This document shows positions 1-9,738 of a stretch of 64,000 bases of DNA, piece after piece. Origin of the DNA: Lachnospiraceae bacterium NSJ-143 (GTDB lineage Bacteria; Bacillota; Clostridia; Lachnospirales; Anaerotignaceae); NCBI GenBank assembly GCA_022867625.1, contig JALIFM010000002.1, positions 372,001 to 436,000 on the forward strand. The letters are read 5' to 3'. Position 1 is the first letter of the stretch; the number at the start of each line of letters is the position of its first letter. Both the position numbers and the translations under genes were made by a program. The notes under the pieces were generated by a model, which did not search any database, was not told the origin of the DNA, and saw only the letters and a program-made list of their open reading frames with translations.

Positions 1-1139
1 TAATGCCCGGGTTTATAGATTTGCATGTGCATTTAAGGGAGCCGGGTTTTGAATACAAAGAGACTATAGCAACAGGCAGCCGGGCTGCCGCCGCAGGAGG
101 CTATACTACAATCTGCTGTATGCCAAACACAAAGCCTGTTACAGACTGTGTTGAAATTGTTAAATATATAAAAGAAAAAGCTCAGAAGGAAGCGGTAGTG
201 AATGTGCTGCCGGTAGGCGCAATAACAAGGGGGCAGGAGGGAACGGAGCTTGCCGATATTGAAGGTATGGCCGAGGCCGGCATATGCGCTGTAAGCGAGG
301 ACGGAAAGAGCGTTATGAACGCTGAGCTTTTAAAAGAGGCCATGCTTATAGCCAAAAGACTCAATATACCGGTTCTGAGCCACTGTGAAGACAAGACACT
401 TGTAAAGGGCGGCTGTATGAATGAGGGAAAGCATTGCGAAAACCTCGGTCTGAACGGGATATCAAATGATTCTGAGGACGTGATAGTAGGCAGGGATATA
501 ATACTTGCGCAGAGCACAGGCGCAAGGCTTCACCTTTGCCATATGAGCACAAAGGGGAGCATACAGCTTTTGAAGGAAGCACATCTTAGAGGTGTAAAGG
601 TTACAGGAGAAATTACGCCGCATCATTTTACGCTTTCAGACGAGGCTGTTGACGGTAAGGACACAAACACTAAGATGAACCCTCCTCTGCGTTCAAAAGA
701 TGATGTGGAGGCTATGAGAAAGGCCTTTAAAGACGGAATAGCTGAGGTTATAGCTACTGACCATGCACCTCACAGCGAAGAGGAAAAAAATAAGGACTAT
801 AAATCAGCTCCTTTTGGAATAGTGGGAAGTGAAACAGCTTTTGCCCTGTCAAATTCTGTACTTGTGGAGGAAGGATATCTTTCACCGTTGGCACTTGCGG
901 AGAAGATGTCTTTAAACCCGGCAAGGATTCTTGGAATAGAAAAAGGCGATATATCAGCTGGCAATATAGCCGACATAGCCATTGTGGACCCTGAGAGGGT
1001 ATATAAGATTGACAGCAGCAAATTCTTTTCAAAAGGCAAAAACACACCTTTTGACAGTTATGAGGTCAAGGGTAGTGTGGAGTATACTATAGCAGGCGGA
1101 AAAATTGTTTTTGAAAAGGGGAAAATAAATGATAATTGA
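1..1139 (+). CDS. pyrC: Dihydroorotase, 5'-truncated by the window edge
   Basis: Zinc amidohydrolase that cyclises N-carbamoyl-aspartate to dihydroorotate, the third step of de novo UMP synthesis in the cytoplasm. The visible part opens inside the signature DLHVHLREPG. In the family this lies about 45-50 residues after the start, so the ATG at position 3 is an internal Met and the true start is off the left edge. Other metal or substrate motifs are visible: LSHCED, LHLCHMST, EITPHHF and ATDHAPH. The C-terminus is complete and overlaps pyrF by 11 bases. It is the first visible gene of a pyr operon whose leader is outside the window. Confidence 0.96.
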   Translation, partial: MPGFIDLHVHLREPGFEYKETIATGSRAAAAGGYTTICCMPNTKPVTDCVEIVKYIKEKAQKEAVVNVLPVGAITRGQEGTELADIEGMAEAGICAVSEDGKSVMNAELLKEAMLIAKRLNIPVLSHCEDKTLVKGGCMNEGKHCENLGLNGISNDSEDVIVGRDIILAQSTGARLHLCHMSTKGSIQLLKEAHLRGVKVTGEITPHHFTLSDEAVDGKDTNTKMNPPLRSKDDVEAMRKAFKDGIAEVIATDHAPHSEEEKNKDYKSAPFGIVGSETAFALSNSVLVEEGYLSPLALAEKMSLNPARILGIEKGDISAGNIADIAIVDPERVYKIDSSKFFSKGKNTPFDSYEVKGSVEYTIAGGKIVFEKGKINDN

Positions 1140-2055
1140 TACCTTGATTGATAAAATCAAAAAGACCGAAAACCCAACGGTTGTCGGTCTTGACCCGAGG
1201 CTGAGCTTTATACCGGGCTTTATAAAGGAAGAATGTATAGAAAAGTTTGGAAAAACGCCGAAGGCCGTTGCAGAAAGCTTTCTGGCTTTTAATAAAGCTG
1301 TTATAGACGCTGTATACGATTTGATTCCGGCGGTAAAGCCGCAGATTGCCATGTATGAAATGCTTGGCGTGGACGGCATAGACTGCTTTATTAAGACATG
1401 CGAATATGCGTCGGACAAGGGGCTTGCAGTCATAGGCGATATAAAAAGGGGAGATATAGCCTCAACAGCCGAAGCATATTCTGACGGCCATATTGGCATG
1501 ATTGATGTTGAGGGGGTTAAGCATAATATTTTCCACGAGGATTTTATAACTGTAAACCCATATCTCGGCTGGGATTCGATAGAGCCGTACCTTTCCAACT
1601 GCCGGGAATTTGAAAAAGGGCTTTTTGTACTTGTAAAGACATCTAATCCAAACAGCGGCCAGCTGCAGGACCTTGATATAGGAGGGCTTACTCTTTATCA
1701 GAAGGTCGGAAAGTTGGTTGAGGAGTGGGGCGAAGGCCTAAGGGGGAAATACGGGTATTCAAGCATTGGCGCTGTGGTAGGAGCTACACACCCTGACCAG
1801 GCGAAAAATTTAAGACAGATAATGCCGCATACGTTTTTCCTTGTTCCGGGTTACGGAGCGCAGGGCGGTAAGGCTGAAGATTTAGCTGTATGCTTTGACA
1901 GTGACGGCCTTGGTGCTATTGTCAATTCGTCAAGGGGCATTATAGCGGCGTATAAGAAAGAGCAGTACAGGAAATTTGGTGAAAAAGAGTTTGCCCTTGC
2001 CGCAAGGCAGGCGGTTGTGGATATGAAAGCAGATTTGAGGAGATGTTTAAAATGA
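1129..2055 (+). CDS. pyrF: Orotidine 5'-phosphate decarboxylase, long (type 2) form
   Basis: Decarboxylates OMP to UMP, the last de novo pyrimidine step. At 308 residues it is the longer subfamily rather than the roughly 235-residue Bacillus type. The N-terminal VGLDPRLSFIPGF and the catalytic Lys/Asp block GDIKRGDIASTAEAY are both present, as is the phosphate-binding end GYGAQGG. The ATG overlaps the end of pyrC, and the stop overlaps the chosen carA start in an ATGA arrangement, pointing to translational coupling through the operon. Confidence 0.96.
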   Translation: MIIDTLIDKIKKTENPTVVGLDPRLSFIPGFIKEECIEKFGKTPKAVAESFLAFNKAVIDAVYDLIPAVKPQIAMYEMLGVDGIDCFIKTCEYASDKGLAVIGDIKRGDIASTAEAYSDGHIGMIDVEGVKHNIFHEDFITVNPYLGWDSIEPYLSNCREFEKGLFVLVKTSNPNSGQLQDLDIGGLTLYQKVGKLVEEWGEGLRGKYGYSSIGAVVGATHPDQAKNLRQIMPHTFFLVPGYGAQGGKAEDLAVCFDSDGLGAIVNSSRGIIAAYKKEQYRKFGEKEFALAARQAVVDMKADLRRCLK

Positions 2056-3140
2056 GTGAGAAAAATATCAAGGCCGAGCTTATACTTGAAAACGGTATGA
2101 AATTTTCAGGAAGGGCTTTTGGCTATATCAAAGAAACAGTGGGAGAGGTTGTATTTAATACAGGTATGACAGGCTATGAGGAGCTTCTTACAGACCCGTC
2201 ATACTGCGGCCAGATTGTAGTTATGACATACCCTCTTGTAGGAAACTATGGAATAAATCTTGATGATATGGAATCAGACGGACCAAAGCTCAGGGGATTT
2301 GTTGTGCGTGAAAAATGCGATTTTCCCAGCAACTTCAGGTGTGAAATGGACCTTGACGACTTTTTAAGGCAGAATAAAATCACAGGCATTGAAGGTGTGG
2401 ATACAAGGGCTATAACAAGAACAATAAGAAACGTTGGCACAATGAAGGGTATAATAACCCTGAGAGGTGCTGACCTTACTGAAAGCCAGATTAAAAGAAA
2501 ATTTGAAAGCCTAAACAACAAAAATGTTATCAGGGATATGACAATTAAAGAAAAATATGAAATTCCGGGTTCGGGAAAGCATATAGCATTTATTGATATG
2601 GGAACTAAGAAAGGTATAATTAAAGGCTTTGTACAAAAAGGCTGTAAGCTGACTGTTTTTCCGGCGTTTACTTCGGCAGAGGAGATACTTTCTGTAAATC
2701 CGGATGCGGTGTTCTTATCAAACGGGCCTGGAGACCCTAAGGATGTTCCTGAGATTGTGGACATGGTAAAACAGATTGTAGGCAAAAAGCCGCTTATAGG
2801 CGTTTGCATGGGAAACCAGCTTATTAACCTTGCCCTTGGCGGAAATACTAAAAAGATGAAATTCGGTCACCACGGCGGAAACCACCCTGTTAAAGACCTC
2901 AAAACCGGAAGGGTTTATATTACAAGCCAGAACCATGAGTATGTTGCCTGCGACCTTCCTGAGGATGTTGAAGCTGCTTTTGTAAATATCAATGATGATA
3001 CTATTGAGGGAATCAGACATAAAAAGCTTCCAATTTTCAGCGTGCAGTTCCACCCGGAAGCATGCCCTGGGCCGCTTGATTCCGGATTCCTTTTTGACAG
3101 ATTTATTGAAGTAATTGAAAGGGGTAATGAAAATGCCTAA
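2052..3140 (+). CDS. carA: Carbamoyl-phosphate synthase, small (glutaminase) subunit
   Basis: Hydrolyses glutamine and passes ammonia to CarB to make carbamoyl phosphate for pyrimidines and arginine. The N-terminal CarA domain (about 1-130) is followed by a class I glutamine amidotransferase domain with FLSNGPGDP, the nucleophile in GVCMGNQ (Cys about 252) and FHPEACPGP carrying the His/Glu partners. The usual His two residues after the nucleophile is Asn here (CMGNQ rather than CLGHQ); Cys, His and Glu are intact. A longer frame starts at 2043, but the ribosome site GAGGAG (2037-2042) abuts that ATG and is 9 bases from 2052, so 2052 is preferred. Confidence 0.96.
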   Translation: MSEKNIKAELILENGMKFSGRAFGYIKETVGEVVFNTGMTGYEELLTDPSYCGQIVVMTYPLVGNYGINLDDMESDGPKLRGFVVREKCDFPSNFRCEMDLDDFLRQNKITGIEGVDTRAITRTIRNVGTMKGIITLRGADLTESQIKRKFESLNNKNVIRDMTIKEKYEIPGSGKHIAFIDMGTKKGIIKGFVQKGCKLTVFPAFTSAEEILSVNPDAVFLSNGPGDPKDVPEIVDMVKQIVGKKPLIGVCMGNQLINLALGGNTKKMKFGHHGGNHPVKDLKTGRVYITSQNHEYVACDLPEDVEAAFVNINDDTIEGIRHKKLPIFSVQFHPEACPGPLDSGFLFDRFIEVIERGNENA

Positions 3141-6100
3141 GGATAATACAATTAAAAAAGTTCTTGTTATAGGTTCCGGCCCTATTGTAATAGGGCAGGC
3201 AGCAGAGTTCGATTATTCCGGGACTCAGGCTGTTGAGGCGATTAAGAGCGAAGGTATTGAGGTAGTACTTGTTAACAGCAACCCTGCCACTATTATGACT
3301 GACCGCGGAATGGCTCACCATACATATATAGAGCCTCTGACAGTTGATTTTGTAGAAAAGGTTATAGCCAAAGAACGACCTGACAGTCTTATAGCTGGAA
3401 TGGGCGGACAGACCGGCCTTAATATATCATGCGAGCTGTACGATAAAGGGATTTTGCAGAAGTACGGGGTACGTGTAATAGGCACATCTATTGAGTCTAT
3501 AAAGGAAGGCGAGGACAGGGATTCCTTTAAGCAGCTTATGGAAAGGACTAACCAGCCTATAGTTGAGAGCGAAATAGTTACCAATATGGAAGACGGAGTG
3601 GCTTTCGCAGAAAAGATTGGTTATCCAGTCATTATACGTCCAGCTTATACACTTGGAGGCACAGGCGGCGGAATAGCTGAAAACGAGGACCAGCTGAGGG
3701 AAATTCTTGCTCAGGGGCTTCATCTGAGCCGTGTCGGTCAGGTACTTATTGAAAGAAGCATCAAGGGCTGGAAGGAAATTGAGTTTGAGGTTATGCGTGA
3801 CGGCGCGGGAAACTGCATTACAGTCTGCTCAATGGAAAATGTGGACCCCGTAGGTGTTCACACAGGAGATTCCATTGTTGTAGCTCCTGCACAGACTCTT
3901 GCCGACCATGAATACCAGATGCTCAGAAAAGCAGCTATTGATATTATTGACTCAATTAAAATTGAGGGCGGTTGTAATGTGCAGTTTGCCCTTGACCCAA
4001 ACAGCTTTAATTATGCTGTTATAGAGATTAATCCAAGGGTAAGCCGTTCATCTGCTCTTGCTTCAAAGGCAACAGGCTATCCTATTGCAAAGGTTGCGGC
4101 TAAAATCGCTCTTGGCTACAGGCTTGACGAGATTAAAAACGCTGTGACAAAGAAAACTTATGCCTGCTTTGAGCCTACAATAGACTATGTTGTCTGCAAG
4201 ATACCAAAATGGCCTTTTGATAAATTTAAAACTGCAAAGCGTAACCTTGGCACAAAGATGATGGCGACAGGCGAGGTTATGGCCATTGGCAACAGCTTTG
4301 AGTCTGCTCTGCTCAAAGGTGTGCGCTCACTTGAGATTGGACAGTATACACTTGAGAGAAAATACAGCCACTCCAAAACGCTTACAGAGCTTAAAAAGAG
4401 AGTCGCTGTTCCTGACGACGAAAGACTTTTTGACCTTGCGGAGCTTCTTAGAAGGGGCTACAGGATTGACATGGTATGTGAGATTACCGGAATGGATAAG
4501 TTCTTCGTAAAGAAAATTAAAAACATTGTTGATATGGAAGAAGAGCTTAAGCAGATGACACTTGACGACCTCGATGAGGAGACGCTCAGAAGGTACAAAA
4601 TGGCAGGATTTTCAGACAAAGGAATGGCTGATATCCTTGGAGTCAAGCCGCCGGAGATTTATAAGCTGAGAATTAAATATAATATATTGCCGGTTTATAA
4701 GATGGTTGATACATGCGCCGGAGAATTTGAGGCCGTAACGCCGTATTATTACTCAACATATGACAAAGAGGACGAGGTTGTAGTAAGCAACAACAAAAAG
4801 GTAATAGTTATAGGTTCAGGCCCTATCAGGATAGGTCAGGGCATTGAGTTTGACTACTGCTCTGTTCACAGCATACTGGCTCTTAAACGGGCAGGGGTTG
4901 AGACAATAATTATAAACAATAACCCTGAAACGGTTTCAACAGATTTTGACACATCGGATAAGCTTTATTTTGAGCCTCTTACAGAGGAAGATGTTTTAAA
5001 TATAGTGGAAAAAGAAAAGCCGGACGGACTTATACTCCAGTTTGGTGGACAGACGGCGATTAAGCTTGCAAAATTCCTCCGCGAGATGAATATACCTATA
5101 CTTGGAACAAAGCCTGAGCAGATTGACGCGGCTGAGGACAGGGAAAAATTTGATGCTATACTTGAGGAGCTTGACATTAAGCGCCCTAAGGGAAAGGCTG
5201 TATGGTCTCTTGATGAGGGCCTTAAGGCTGCCGCTGAGCTTGGATATCCGGTTCTTGTTCGCCCTTCTTATGTTCTCGGCGGTCAGGGAATGGAAATAAC
5301 ATACAATGAAGTCCAGATTACAAAATATCTTGAGGAAGCGTTTGCAAAGGACAGCAAAAATCCTGTGCTTATTGACAGATACCTGCTTGGTCGGGAGATA
5401 GAGGTTGACGCTATCTGCGATGGGGAAGATATACTTATACCGGGTATTATGGAGCATCTTGAAAGAGCCGGCGTTCATTCGGGAGACTCTATATCGATTT
5501 ATCCTCCTCAGCATATTTCAGAGGAGATAAAGGCTCAGATTGTTGACGAGACAAGAAGAATTTCAGTTGCTCTTAAGGTAATAGGAATGATAAACATTCA
5601 GTTTATAGATTATCATGGAGAGCTCAATATAATAGAGGTAAACCCTCGTTCAAGCCGTACAGTGCCTTATATAAGCAAGGTTACAGGAGTGCCTATTATA
5701 GATATAGCAACAAAGGTTATGCTTGGAGCCAAGCTGAAGGATATGGGCTATGAAAGCGGAATCTGCAAGGAGCCTGATAAGGTATGCATAAAGGTTCCTA
5801 TATTCTCAACAGAAAAGCTTCCTCAGGTTGAGGTAAGCCTTGGGCCTGAGATGCGTTCTACAGGTGAGATATTAGGTGTTGGAAAGACATTAAACCGTGC
5901 GCTTTATAAAGGCTTTGTCGCGGCTGGAATAGTAGTGCCGCGCCGTAACGGAACGGCTCTTGTCACAATCAAGCCTCATGATTTGGAAGATTTTCTCCCT
6001 ATAGCCAAAAAGCTTGATAAGCTTGGTTACAGGTTCCTTGCTACAGATGGCACAGCAAAGTTCCTTGAGGAAAATGGAATTAGCGGCGTGAAGGTGGTAA

Positions 6101-6348
6101 GGAAGATAAGCGAAGGTGTTCCGAATGTACTTGATACTATAAGAAGCGGTATGGTTGACCTTATTATCAATACTCCTAATAAAGGCAACAGAGCCGCAAG
6201 CGACGGATTTAAAATCAGGCGTACTGCCGCGGAATGTTCGATTGTGCTTATGACGTCTCTTGATACGGCAAGTGCTCTTGTAGATGTAATGGACAGCAAT
6301 ATCACAACTGAGACTGTAGATGTAATAGCTCTGGAGGATATTAAATGA
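3133..6348 (+). CDS. carB: Carbamoyl-phosphate synthase, large subunit
   Basis: Uses two ATP, bicarbonate and ammonia from CarA to make carbamoyl phosphate. About 1071 residues, normal for the family. The two homologous halves show as repeated GSGPIVIGQ and GSGPIRIGQ nucleotide-binding starts (near residues 15 and 560), each followed by an ATP-grasp domain ([12 protein letters not shown] and [11 protein letters not shown]). The last ~130 residues form the MGS-like allosteric domain that binds UMP or ornithine in relatives. Met codons exist at 3127 and 3133; AGGGG at 3120-3124 is 8 bases from 3133, so that start was chosen. It overlaps carA by 8 bases. Confidence 0.97.
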   Translation: MPKDNTIKKVLVIGSGPIVIGQAAEFDYSGTQAVEAIKSEGIEVVLVNSNPATIMTDRGMAHHTYIEPLTVDFVEKVIAKERPDSLIAGMGGQTGLNISCELYDKGILQKYGVRVIGTSIESIKEGEDRDSFKQLMERTNQPIVESEIVTNMEDGVAFAEKIGYPVIIRPAYTLGGTGGGIAENEDQLREILAQGLHLSRVGQVLIERSIKGWKEIEFEVMRDGAGNCITVCSMENVDPVGVHTGDSIVVAPAQTLADHEYQMLRKAAIDIIDSIKIEGGCNVQFALDPNSFNYAVIEINPRVSRSSALASKATGYPIAKVAAKIALGYRLDEIKNAVTKKTYACFEPTIDYVVCKIPKWPFDKFKTAKRNLGTKMMATGEVMAIGNSFESALLKGVRSLEIGQYTLERKYSHSKTLTELKKRVAVPDDERLFDLAELLRRGYRIDMVCEITGMDKFFVKKIKNIVDMEEELKQMTLDDLDEETLRRYKMAGFSDKGMADILGVKPPEIYKLRIKYNILPVYKMVDTCAGEFEAVTPYYYSTYDKEDEVVVSNNKKVIVIGSGPIRIGQGIEFDYCSVHSILALKRAGVETIIINNNPETVSTDFDTSDKLYFEPLTEEDVLNIVEKEKPDGLILQFGGQTAIKLAKFLREMNIPILGTKPEQIDAAEDREKFDAILEELDIKRPKGKAVWSLDEGLKAAAELGYPVLVRPSYVLGGQGMEITYNEVQITKYLEEAFAKDSKNPVLIDRYLLGREIEVDAICDGEDILIPGIMEHLERAGVHSGDSISIYPPQHISEEIKAQIVDETRRISVALKVIGMINIQFIDYHGELNIIEVNPRSSRTVPYISKVTGVPIIDIATKVMLGAKLKDMGYESGICKEPDKVCIKVPIFSTEKLPQVEVSLGPEMRSTGEILGVGKTLNRALYKGFVAAGIVVPRRNGTALVTIKPHDLEDFLPIAKKLDKLGYRFLATDGTAKFLEENGISGVKVVRKISEGVPNVLDTIRSGMVDLIINTPNKGNRAASDGFKIRRTAAECSIVLMTSLDTASALVDVMDSNITTETVDVIALEDIK

Positions 6349-7118
6349 AATCAGTGGAATTTGCTGAAATCCTGAAAAATGAGGAAATAGCTGACAGTAC
6401 CTATTCAATGGAGCTTTTCTGCCCCGAGATTGCGAAAAAGGCTGCAGCAGGTCAGTTTATAGAAATTTATACAGGGCTTGGGGAGAACATTCTCCCTAGG
6501 CCTATAAGCATAAGCGAAATTGACAGTGAAAACGGAAAGTTAACTCTTGTGTATCAGGTTGTAGGCAGGGGAACAGACTATTTCAGCCAGTGCCCTGTAG
6601 GGGATATGCTGAAAATAATGGGCCCATGCGGAAACGGATTTAATATAAGCCATGATATAAAACAGCATATAATAGTAGGCGGCGGAATTGGCATACCTCC
6701 GTTGCTTGAGCTGTGCAAAAGGCTCGATGGAGAAGTAAATGTATTTTTGGGAGCAAAATCCTCACCTGTTCTTGCTGACAAATTCAAAAGCTTGGGCGCC
6801 GAGGTTTTTATTGCCACTGATGATGGAAGTGTCGGGTTTAGAGGAAACGTTGTTGAGCTTATGGAAGAGATTAAGCCTCAGGGCAAAATGATTTATTCCT
6901 GCGGGCCTAAGATAATGCTGAAGTTTTTGTCTGCATGGGCTGAAAAAAATAATATTCCTGTACAGGTTTCAATGGAGGAAAGAATGGCCTGCGGAATAGG
7001 AGCTTGTGTGGGCTGTGCTGTTAAAATAAGAAAATCTGGCTGCAATGACTGGCAGAACCTTAAGGTCTGCAAAGATGGGCCTGTGTTTATGGGAGACGAG
7101 GTGGTTTGGGATGAATAA
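6345..7118 (+). CDS. pyrK: Dihydroorotate dehydrogenase B, electron-transfer subunit
   Basis: FAD and [2Fe-2S] protein that passes electrons from dihydroorotate oxidation to NAD+, partnering PyrD of class 1B. The FAD region holds PRPISISE, and the NAD half has [12 protein letters not shown] and SCGPKIML. The C-terminal cluster Cys pattern is clear in [13 protein letters not shown] plus a later Cys in [10 protein letters not shown]. It starts in an ATGA overlap with the carB stop and overlaps pyrD by 8 bases. The PyrK-PyrD pairing fits an anaerobe that uses NAD+ rather than quinone or fumarate as electron acceptor. Confidence 0.95.
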   Translation: MKSVEFAEILKNEEIADSTYSMELFCPEIAKKAAAGQFIEIYTGLGENILPRPISISEIDSENGKLTLVYQVVGRGTDYFSQCPVGDMLKIMGPCGNGFNISHDIKQHIIVGGGIGIPPLLELCKRLDGEVNVFLGAKSSPVLADKFKSLGAEVFIATDDGSVGFRGNVVELMEEIKPQGKMIYSCGPKIMLKFLSAWAEKNNIPVQVSMEERMACGIGACVGCAVKIRKSGCNDWQNLKVCKDGPVFMGDEVVWDE

Positions 7119-8022
7119 TATTAAAACTTCCGTTGATATATGCGGTGTTGTTATGAAAAATCCTGTTACCACAGCATCCGGGACATTTGGTTCAGGACGT
7201 GAGTTTTCAGATTTTGTTGATTTAAATAAGCTGGGGGCAGTTACAGTTAAGGGTGTAGCCTCTGAGCCGTGGAAGGGAAACGACTCGCCTCGTATTGCGG
7301 AGGTTTACGGCGGAATGCTCAATTCTGTTGGACTTCAGAATCCCGGGGCGGAATATTTTATTGAAAATGATATACCGTTTTTGAGGCAGTTTGATACCAG
7401 AATCATTGTAAATATATGTGGCCACTCTATTGAAGAATATTGCAGGGCAGCTGAAAGACTTTCGGAGGCTGACATAGACCTGTTTGAGCTTAATATATCC
7501 TGTCCTAATGTAAGTGAGGGTGGAATCACATTCGGCACTGTGCCGTCTATGGCTGAAAAGGTGGTTTCTGAGGTGAAAAAATACTGCAAAAAACCGCTTA
7601 TTGTAAAGCTTACGCCAAATGTAACGGATATAACAGAAATTGCCAAAGCAGCTGTAAGCGGAGGTGCAGATGCACTGTCACTGATAAACACGCTTTTGGG
7701 AATGAAAATTGACATTAAAAGAAGAAAGCCTGTGCTTGCAAATAAAGTGGGAGGATTTTCCGGCCCGGCTATAAAGCCTGTGGCTGTAAGAATGGTATAC
7801 CAAGTTTCTAAGGTTGTTAATGTACCTGTAATAGGTATGGGTGGAATAGCTGATTATGAAGATGCCATAGAATTCATTATGGCTGGAGCTGCTGCTGTAG
7901 CGGTGGGTACGGCTAATTTTATGAACCCTTTTGCAACGGTTGAAATAGTTGACGGAATAGAGAAATTTATGCGGGAAAATGATATATACGATATATCTGA
8001 TATTCGCGGAATAATAGACTGA
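7111..8022 (+). CDS. pyrD: Dihydroorotate dehydrogenase B (NAD+), catalytic subunit
   Basis: FMN-containing TIM barrel that oxidises dihydroorotate to orotate, with electrons leaving through PyrK. The class 1B catalytic Cys lies in ELNISCPNVSEGG; FMN phosphate contacts are in GMGGIADYEDAIEF and AAAVAVGTANF. An in-frame extension upstream to 7045 exists, but it covers pyrK coding sequence. The ATG at 7111 gives [13 protein letters not shown], a normal family N-terminus of 303 residues total. It overlaps pyrK by 8 bases and is followed after 13 bases by pyrE. Confidence 0.96.
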   Translation: MNNIKTSVDICGVVMKNPVTTASGTFGSGREFSDFVDLNKLGAVTVKGVASEPWKGNDSPRIAEVYGGMLNSVGLQNPGAEYFIENDIPFLRQFDTRIIVNICGHSIEEYCRAAERLSEADIDLFELNISCPNVSEGGITFGTVPSMAEKVVSEVKKYCKKPLIVKLTPNVTDITEIAKAAVSGGADALSLINTLLGMKIDIKRRKPVLANKVGGFSGPAIKPVAVRMVYQVSKVVNVPVIGMGGIADYEDAIEFIMAGAAAVAVGTANFMNPFATVEIVDGIEKFMRENDIYDISDIRGIID

Positions 8023-8035
8023 CGGAGGGATTGGA

Positions 8036-8698
8036 ATGCTTGATTCGGCTAAGATTGAGTTTATTGAGTTTATGATGAGCGCCGATGTGCTTAAGTTTGG
8101 AAGCTTTGTTACTAAGAGCGGAAGAAACACGCCATATTTTGTTAACACCGGAAATTATAAAACAGGAAAGCAGATAGCCACTCTTGCCAGGTTTTATTCA
8201 AAGCTTATAAAGGATACCTGCGGAACAGATTTTGATGCCATGTTTGGCCCGGCTTACAAGGGAATCCCTCTTGTAGCGGCTACAGCAGCTAACCTTTATG
8301 CAGAGTATGAAATAGACAAGCCATATTTTTTCAACAGAAAAGAGAAAAAAGACCACGGAGAGGGCGGAAACCTTGTCGGTTATTCTCCTAAGGACGGGGA
8401 CAGCATAATAATAGTTGAGGATGTTATAACCGCAGGCACAGCAATAAGGGAAACAATGCCTGTGCTTAAGTCTGCAGCTGATGTAAAGGTTAAAGATATG
8501 TTTATTTCAGTAAACCGCTGTGAGATAGGGGCAAACAGCTCAAAAACGGCTGTTATGGAGGTTAAGGAGGAATTCGGGCTTAACGTTCACTCGATAATTT
8601 CTGTAGCTGACATTTATGATTATCTTAAAAGTAAGGGTGCATATGCCAATGTGCTTGATGACATGAAAGTATATATGGATAAATACTGTGTTTTATAA
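8036..8698 (+). CDS. pyrE: Orotate phosphoribosyltransferase
   Basis: Transfers phosphoribose from PRPP to orotate, giving OMP, the substrate of PyrF. The 13-residue PRPP-binding motif is visible as IIVEDVITAGTAI, with the catalytic Lys-rich loop NRKEKKDHGEGG ahead of it. At 220 residues it is normal for the clostridial type. GGAGG at 8024-8028 lies 7 bases before the ATG. It is the last gene of the pyr operon; a new promoter for panC follows within 50 bases, and no strong terminator is apparent between them. Confidence 0.96.
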   Translation: MLDSAKIEFIEFMMSADVLKFGSFVTKSGRNTPYFVNTGNYKTGKQIATLARFYSKLIKDTCGTDFDAMFGPAYKGIPLVAATAANLYAEYEIDKPYFFNRKEKKDHGEGGNLVGYSPKDGDSIIIVEDVITAGTAIRETMPVLKSAADVKVKDMFISVNRCEIGANSSKTAVMEVKEEFGLNVHSIISVADIYDYLKSKGAYANVLDDMKVYMDKYCVL

Positions 8699-8741
8699 TA
8701 AAATACTTTGAATATTTCTCCTGTTTTTTTTAGTATTTATA

Positions 8742-8770
8742 TTGAAAAAGGCTTTATGTTGGACTATAAT
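8742..8770 (+). promoter_or_regulatory. Sigma-A promoter for panC
   Basis: TTGAAA (8742-8747), a 17-bp spacer and a perfect TATAAT (8765-8770). Transcription should begin near 8777, giving a leader of about 75 bases before the panC TTG. A 9-bp perfect inverted repeat, GCTTTATGT at 8751-8759 and ACATAAAGC at 8831-8839, has its left arm inside the promoter spacer. That left arm is therefore not in the RNA and may be coincidental or an operator half. Confidence 0.75.
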
Positions 8771-8776
8771 GTCGTG

Positions 8777-8840
8777 GAAACAAAATGTCTGTTAGTGGCG
8801 GATTTTGCCTAGGCAGTTTGTTTTAATTTTACATAAAGCG
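8777..8840 (+). ncRNA. Structured 5' leader of panC, candidate cis-regulatory RNA
   Basis: Downstream of the predicted transcription start the leader folds on paper. AAACAAA (8778-8784) pairs with TTTGTTT (8817-8823), CTG (8789-8791) with CAG (8814-8816), and GGC (8797-8799) with GCC (8807-8809), leaving an asymmetric bulge ATGT and an internal loop. A known RNA family, the pan motif, occurs in front of pantothenate genes in Firmicutes. Whether this is a member cannot be decided by eye. No poly-U terminator follows, so any control would act at translation. Confidence 0.4.
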
Positions 8841-8851
8841 AGGCGTGAAAA

Positions 8852-9694
8852 TTGAAGGTAATCAATACTATTGAGGAAACACGCAGTATTATCAGCAGGT
8901 GGAGGAGCGAAGGCTTAAGCGTTGGGCTGGTTCCTACTATGGGCTTTCTCCATGATGGCCACAAAAGCCTTATAAGCAGAGCTGTAAAGGAAAACGACAG
9001 GGTTGTGGTCAGCATCTTTGTTAATCCAATACAGTTTGGAAAAAATGAGGATTTATCTGTATACCCCAAGGATATGGAAAAGGATTTTGAGCTTTGCAAA
9101 AGTGCGGGAGCGGATTTTATATTTAATCCTGAATCTGAGGAGATGTATTATAGCGACTTTTCAACATTTGTCGATGCTGGCGATGTTGCAAAAGAGCTGT
9201 GCGGCAAAAGCAGGCCTGTACATTTCAGGGGAGTATGCACTGTTGTAACAAAGCTTTTAAATATAGTTAAGCCTGACAGGGTATATTTTGGTCAGAAGGA
9301 TGCACAGCAGCTTGCCATTGTAAAAAGAATGGTAAGAGATTTGAGTGTGGATGTAGAAGTTATAGGCTGCCCTATAATCAGGGAAGAAGACGGCTTGGCC
9401 AAGAGCTCAAGAAACGTATATCTCAGCCCCGATGAGAGAAAAGCCGCTGTTATACTTAATAAAGCACTATCAAGGGGCAAAGAGCTTGTAGATGGCGGGG
9501 AAAAAAGGTCGTCAAAGATAATAAGAGCAGTAAGTGATATAATCAGTACTGAAAAATTAGCTCGGATTGACTATGTTGATGTTGTAAGCTTTCCTCAGAT
9601 ACAGCATATTGAAACAATAAACTGTCAGGCGCTTGTAGCTGTGGCTGTATATATAGGAAAAACAAGGCTTATAGATAACTTTATAACTGAATAA
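8852..9694 (+). CDS. panC: Pantothenate synthetase
   Basis: Condenses pantoate and beta-alanine with ATP to make pantothenate (vitamin B5). The nucleotidyltransferase HIGH-type motif appears as PTMGFLHDGHKSLI, and the KMSKS-like loop as GLAKSSRNVYLSPDER; 280 residues, normal. The start is a TTG at 8852: the frame is closed by TGA at 8846, and GAGG at 8840-8843 sits 8 bases upstream. panB and panD, its usual partners, are not adjacent. It ends in a terminator shared with the convergent minus-strand gene. Confidence 0.95.
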   Translation: MKVINTIEETRSIISRWRSEGLSVGLVPTMGFLHDGHKSLISRAVKENDRVVVSIFVNPIQFGKNEDLSVYPKDMEKDFELCKSAGADFIFNPESEEMYYSDFSTFVDAGDVAKELCGKSRPVHFRGVCTVVTKLLNIVKPDRVYFGQKDAQQLAIVKRMVRDLSVDVEVIGCPIIREEDGLAKSSRNVYLSPDERKAAVILNKALSRGKELVDGGEKRSSKIIRAVSDIISTEKLARIDYVDVVSFPQIQHIETINCQALVAVAVYIGKTRLIDNFITE

Positions 9695-9696
9695 TT

Positions 9697-9731
9697 AAAA
9701 ACCGCCTGAGGGTAAAGCCAAGGCGGTTTTT
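9697..9731. terminator. Bidirectional terminator between panC and the minus-strand orphan
   Basis: Perfect 11-bp stem AAAAACCGCCT (9697-9707) with AGGCGGTTTTT (9721-9731), and a 13-base loop. A-run and T-run flanks let it serve both converging genes. Confidence 0.85.
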
Positions 9732-9738
9732 GCTGTAT

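Noticed and set aside
3-5. ATG at the left edge as the pyrC start
   Set aside because: It lies inside the conserved MPGFIDLHVHLREPG block, about 45-50 residues into the normal protein; the gene is cut by the window.
8751-8839. Inverted repeat GCTTTATGT/ACATAAAGC as the base of a panC riboswitch
   Set aside because: The left arm lies within the promoter spacer and would not be transcribed; only the inner hairpin is in the RNA.
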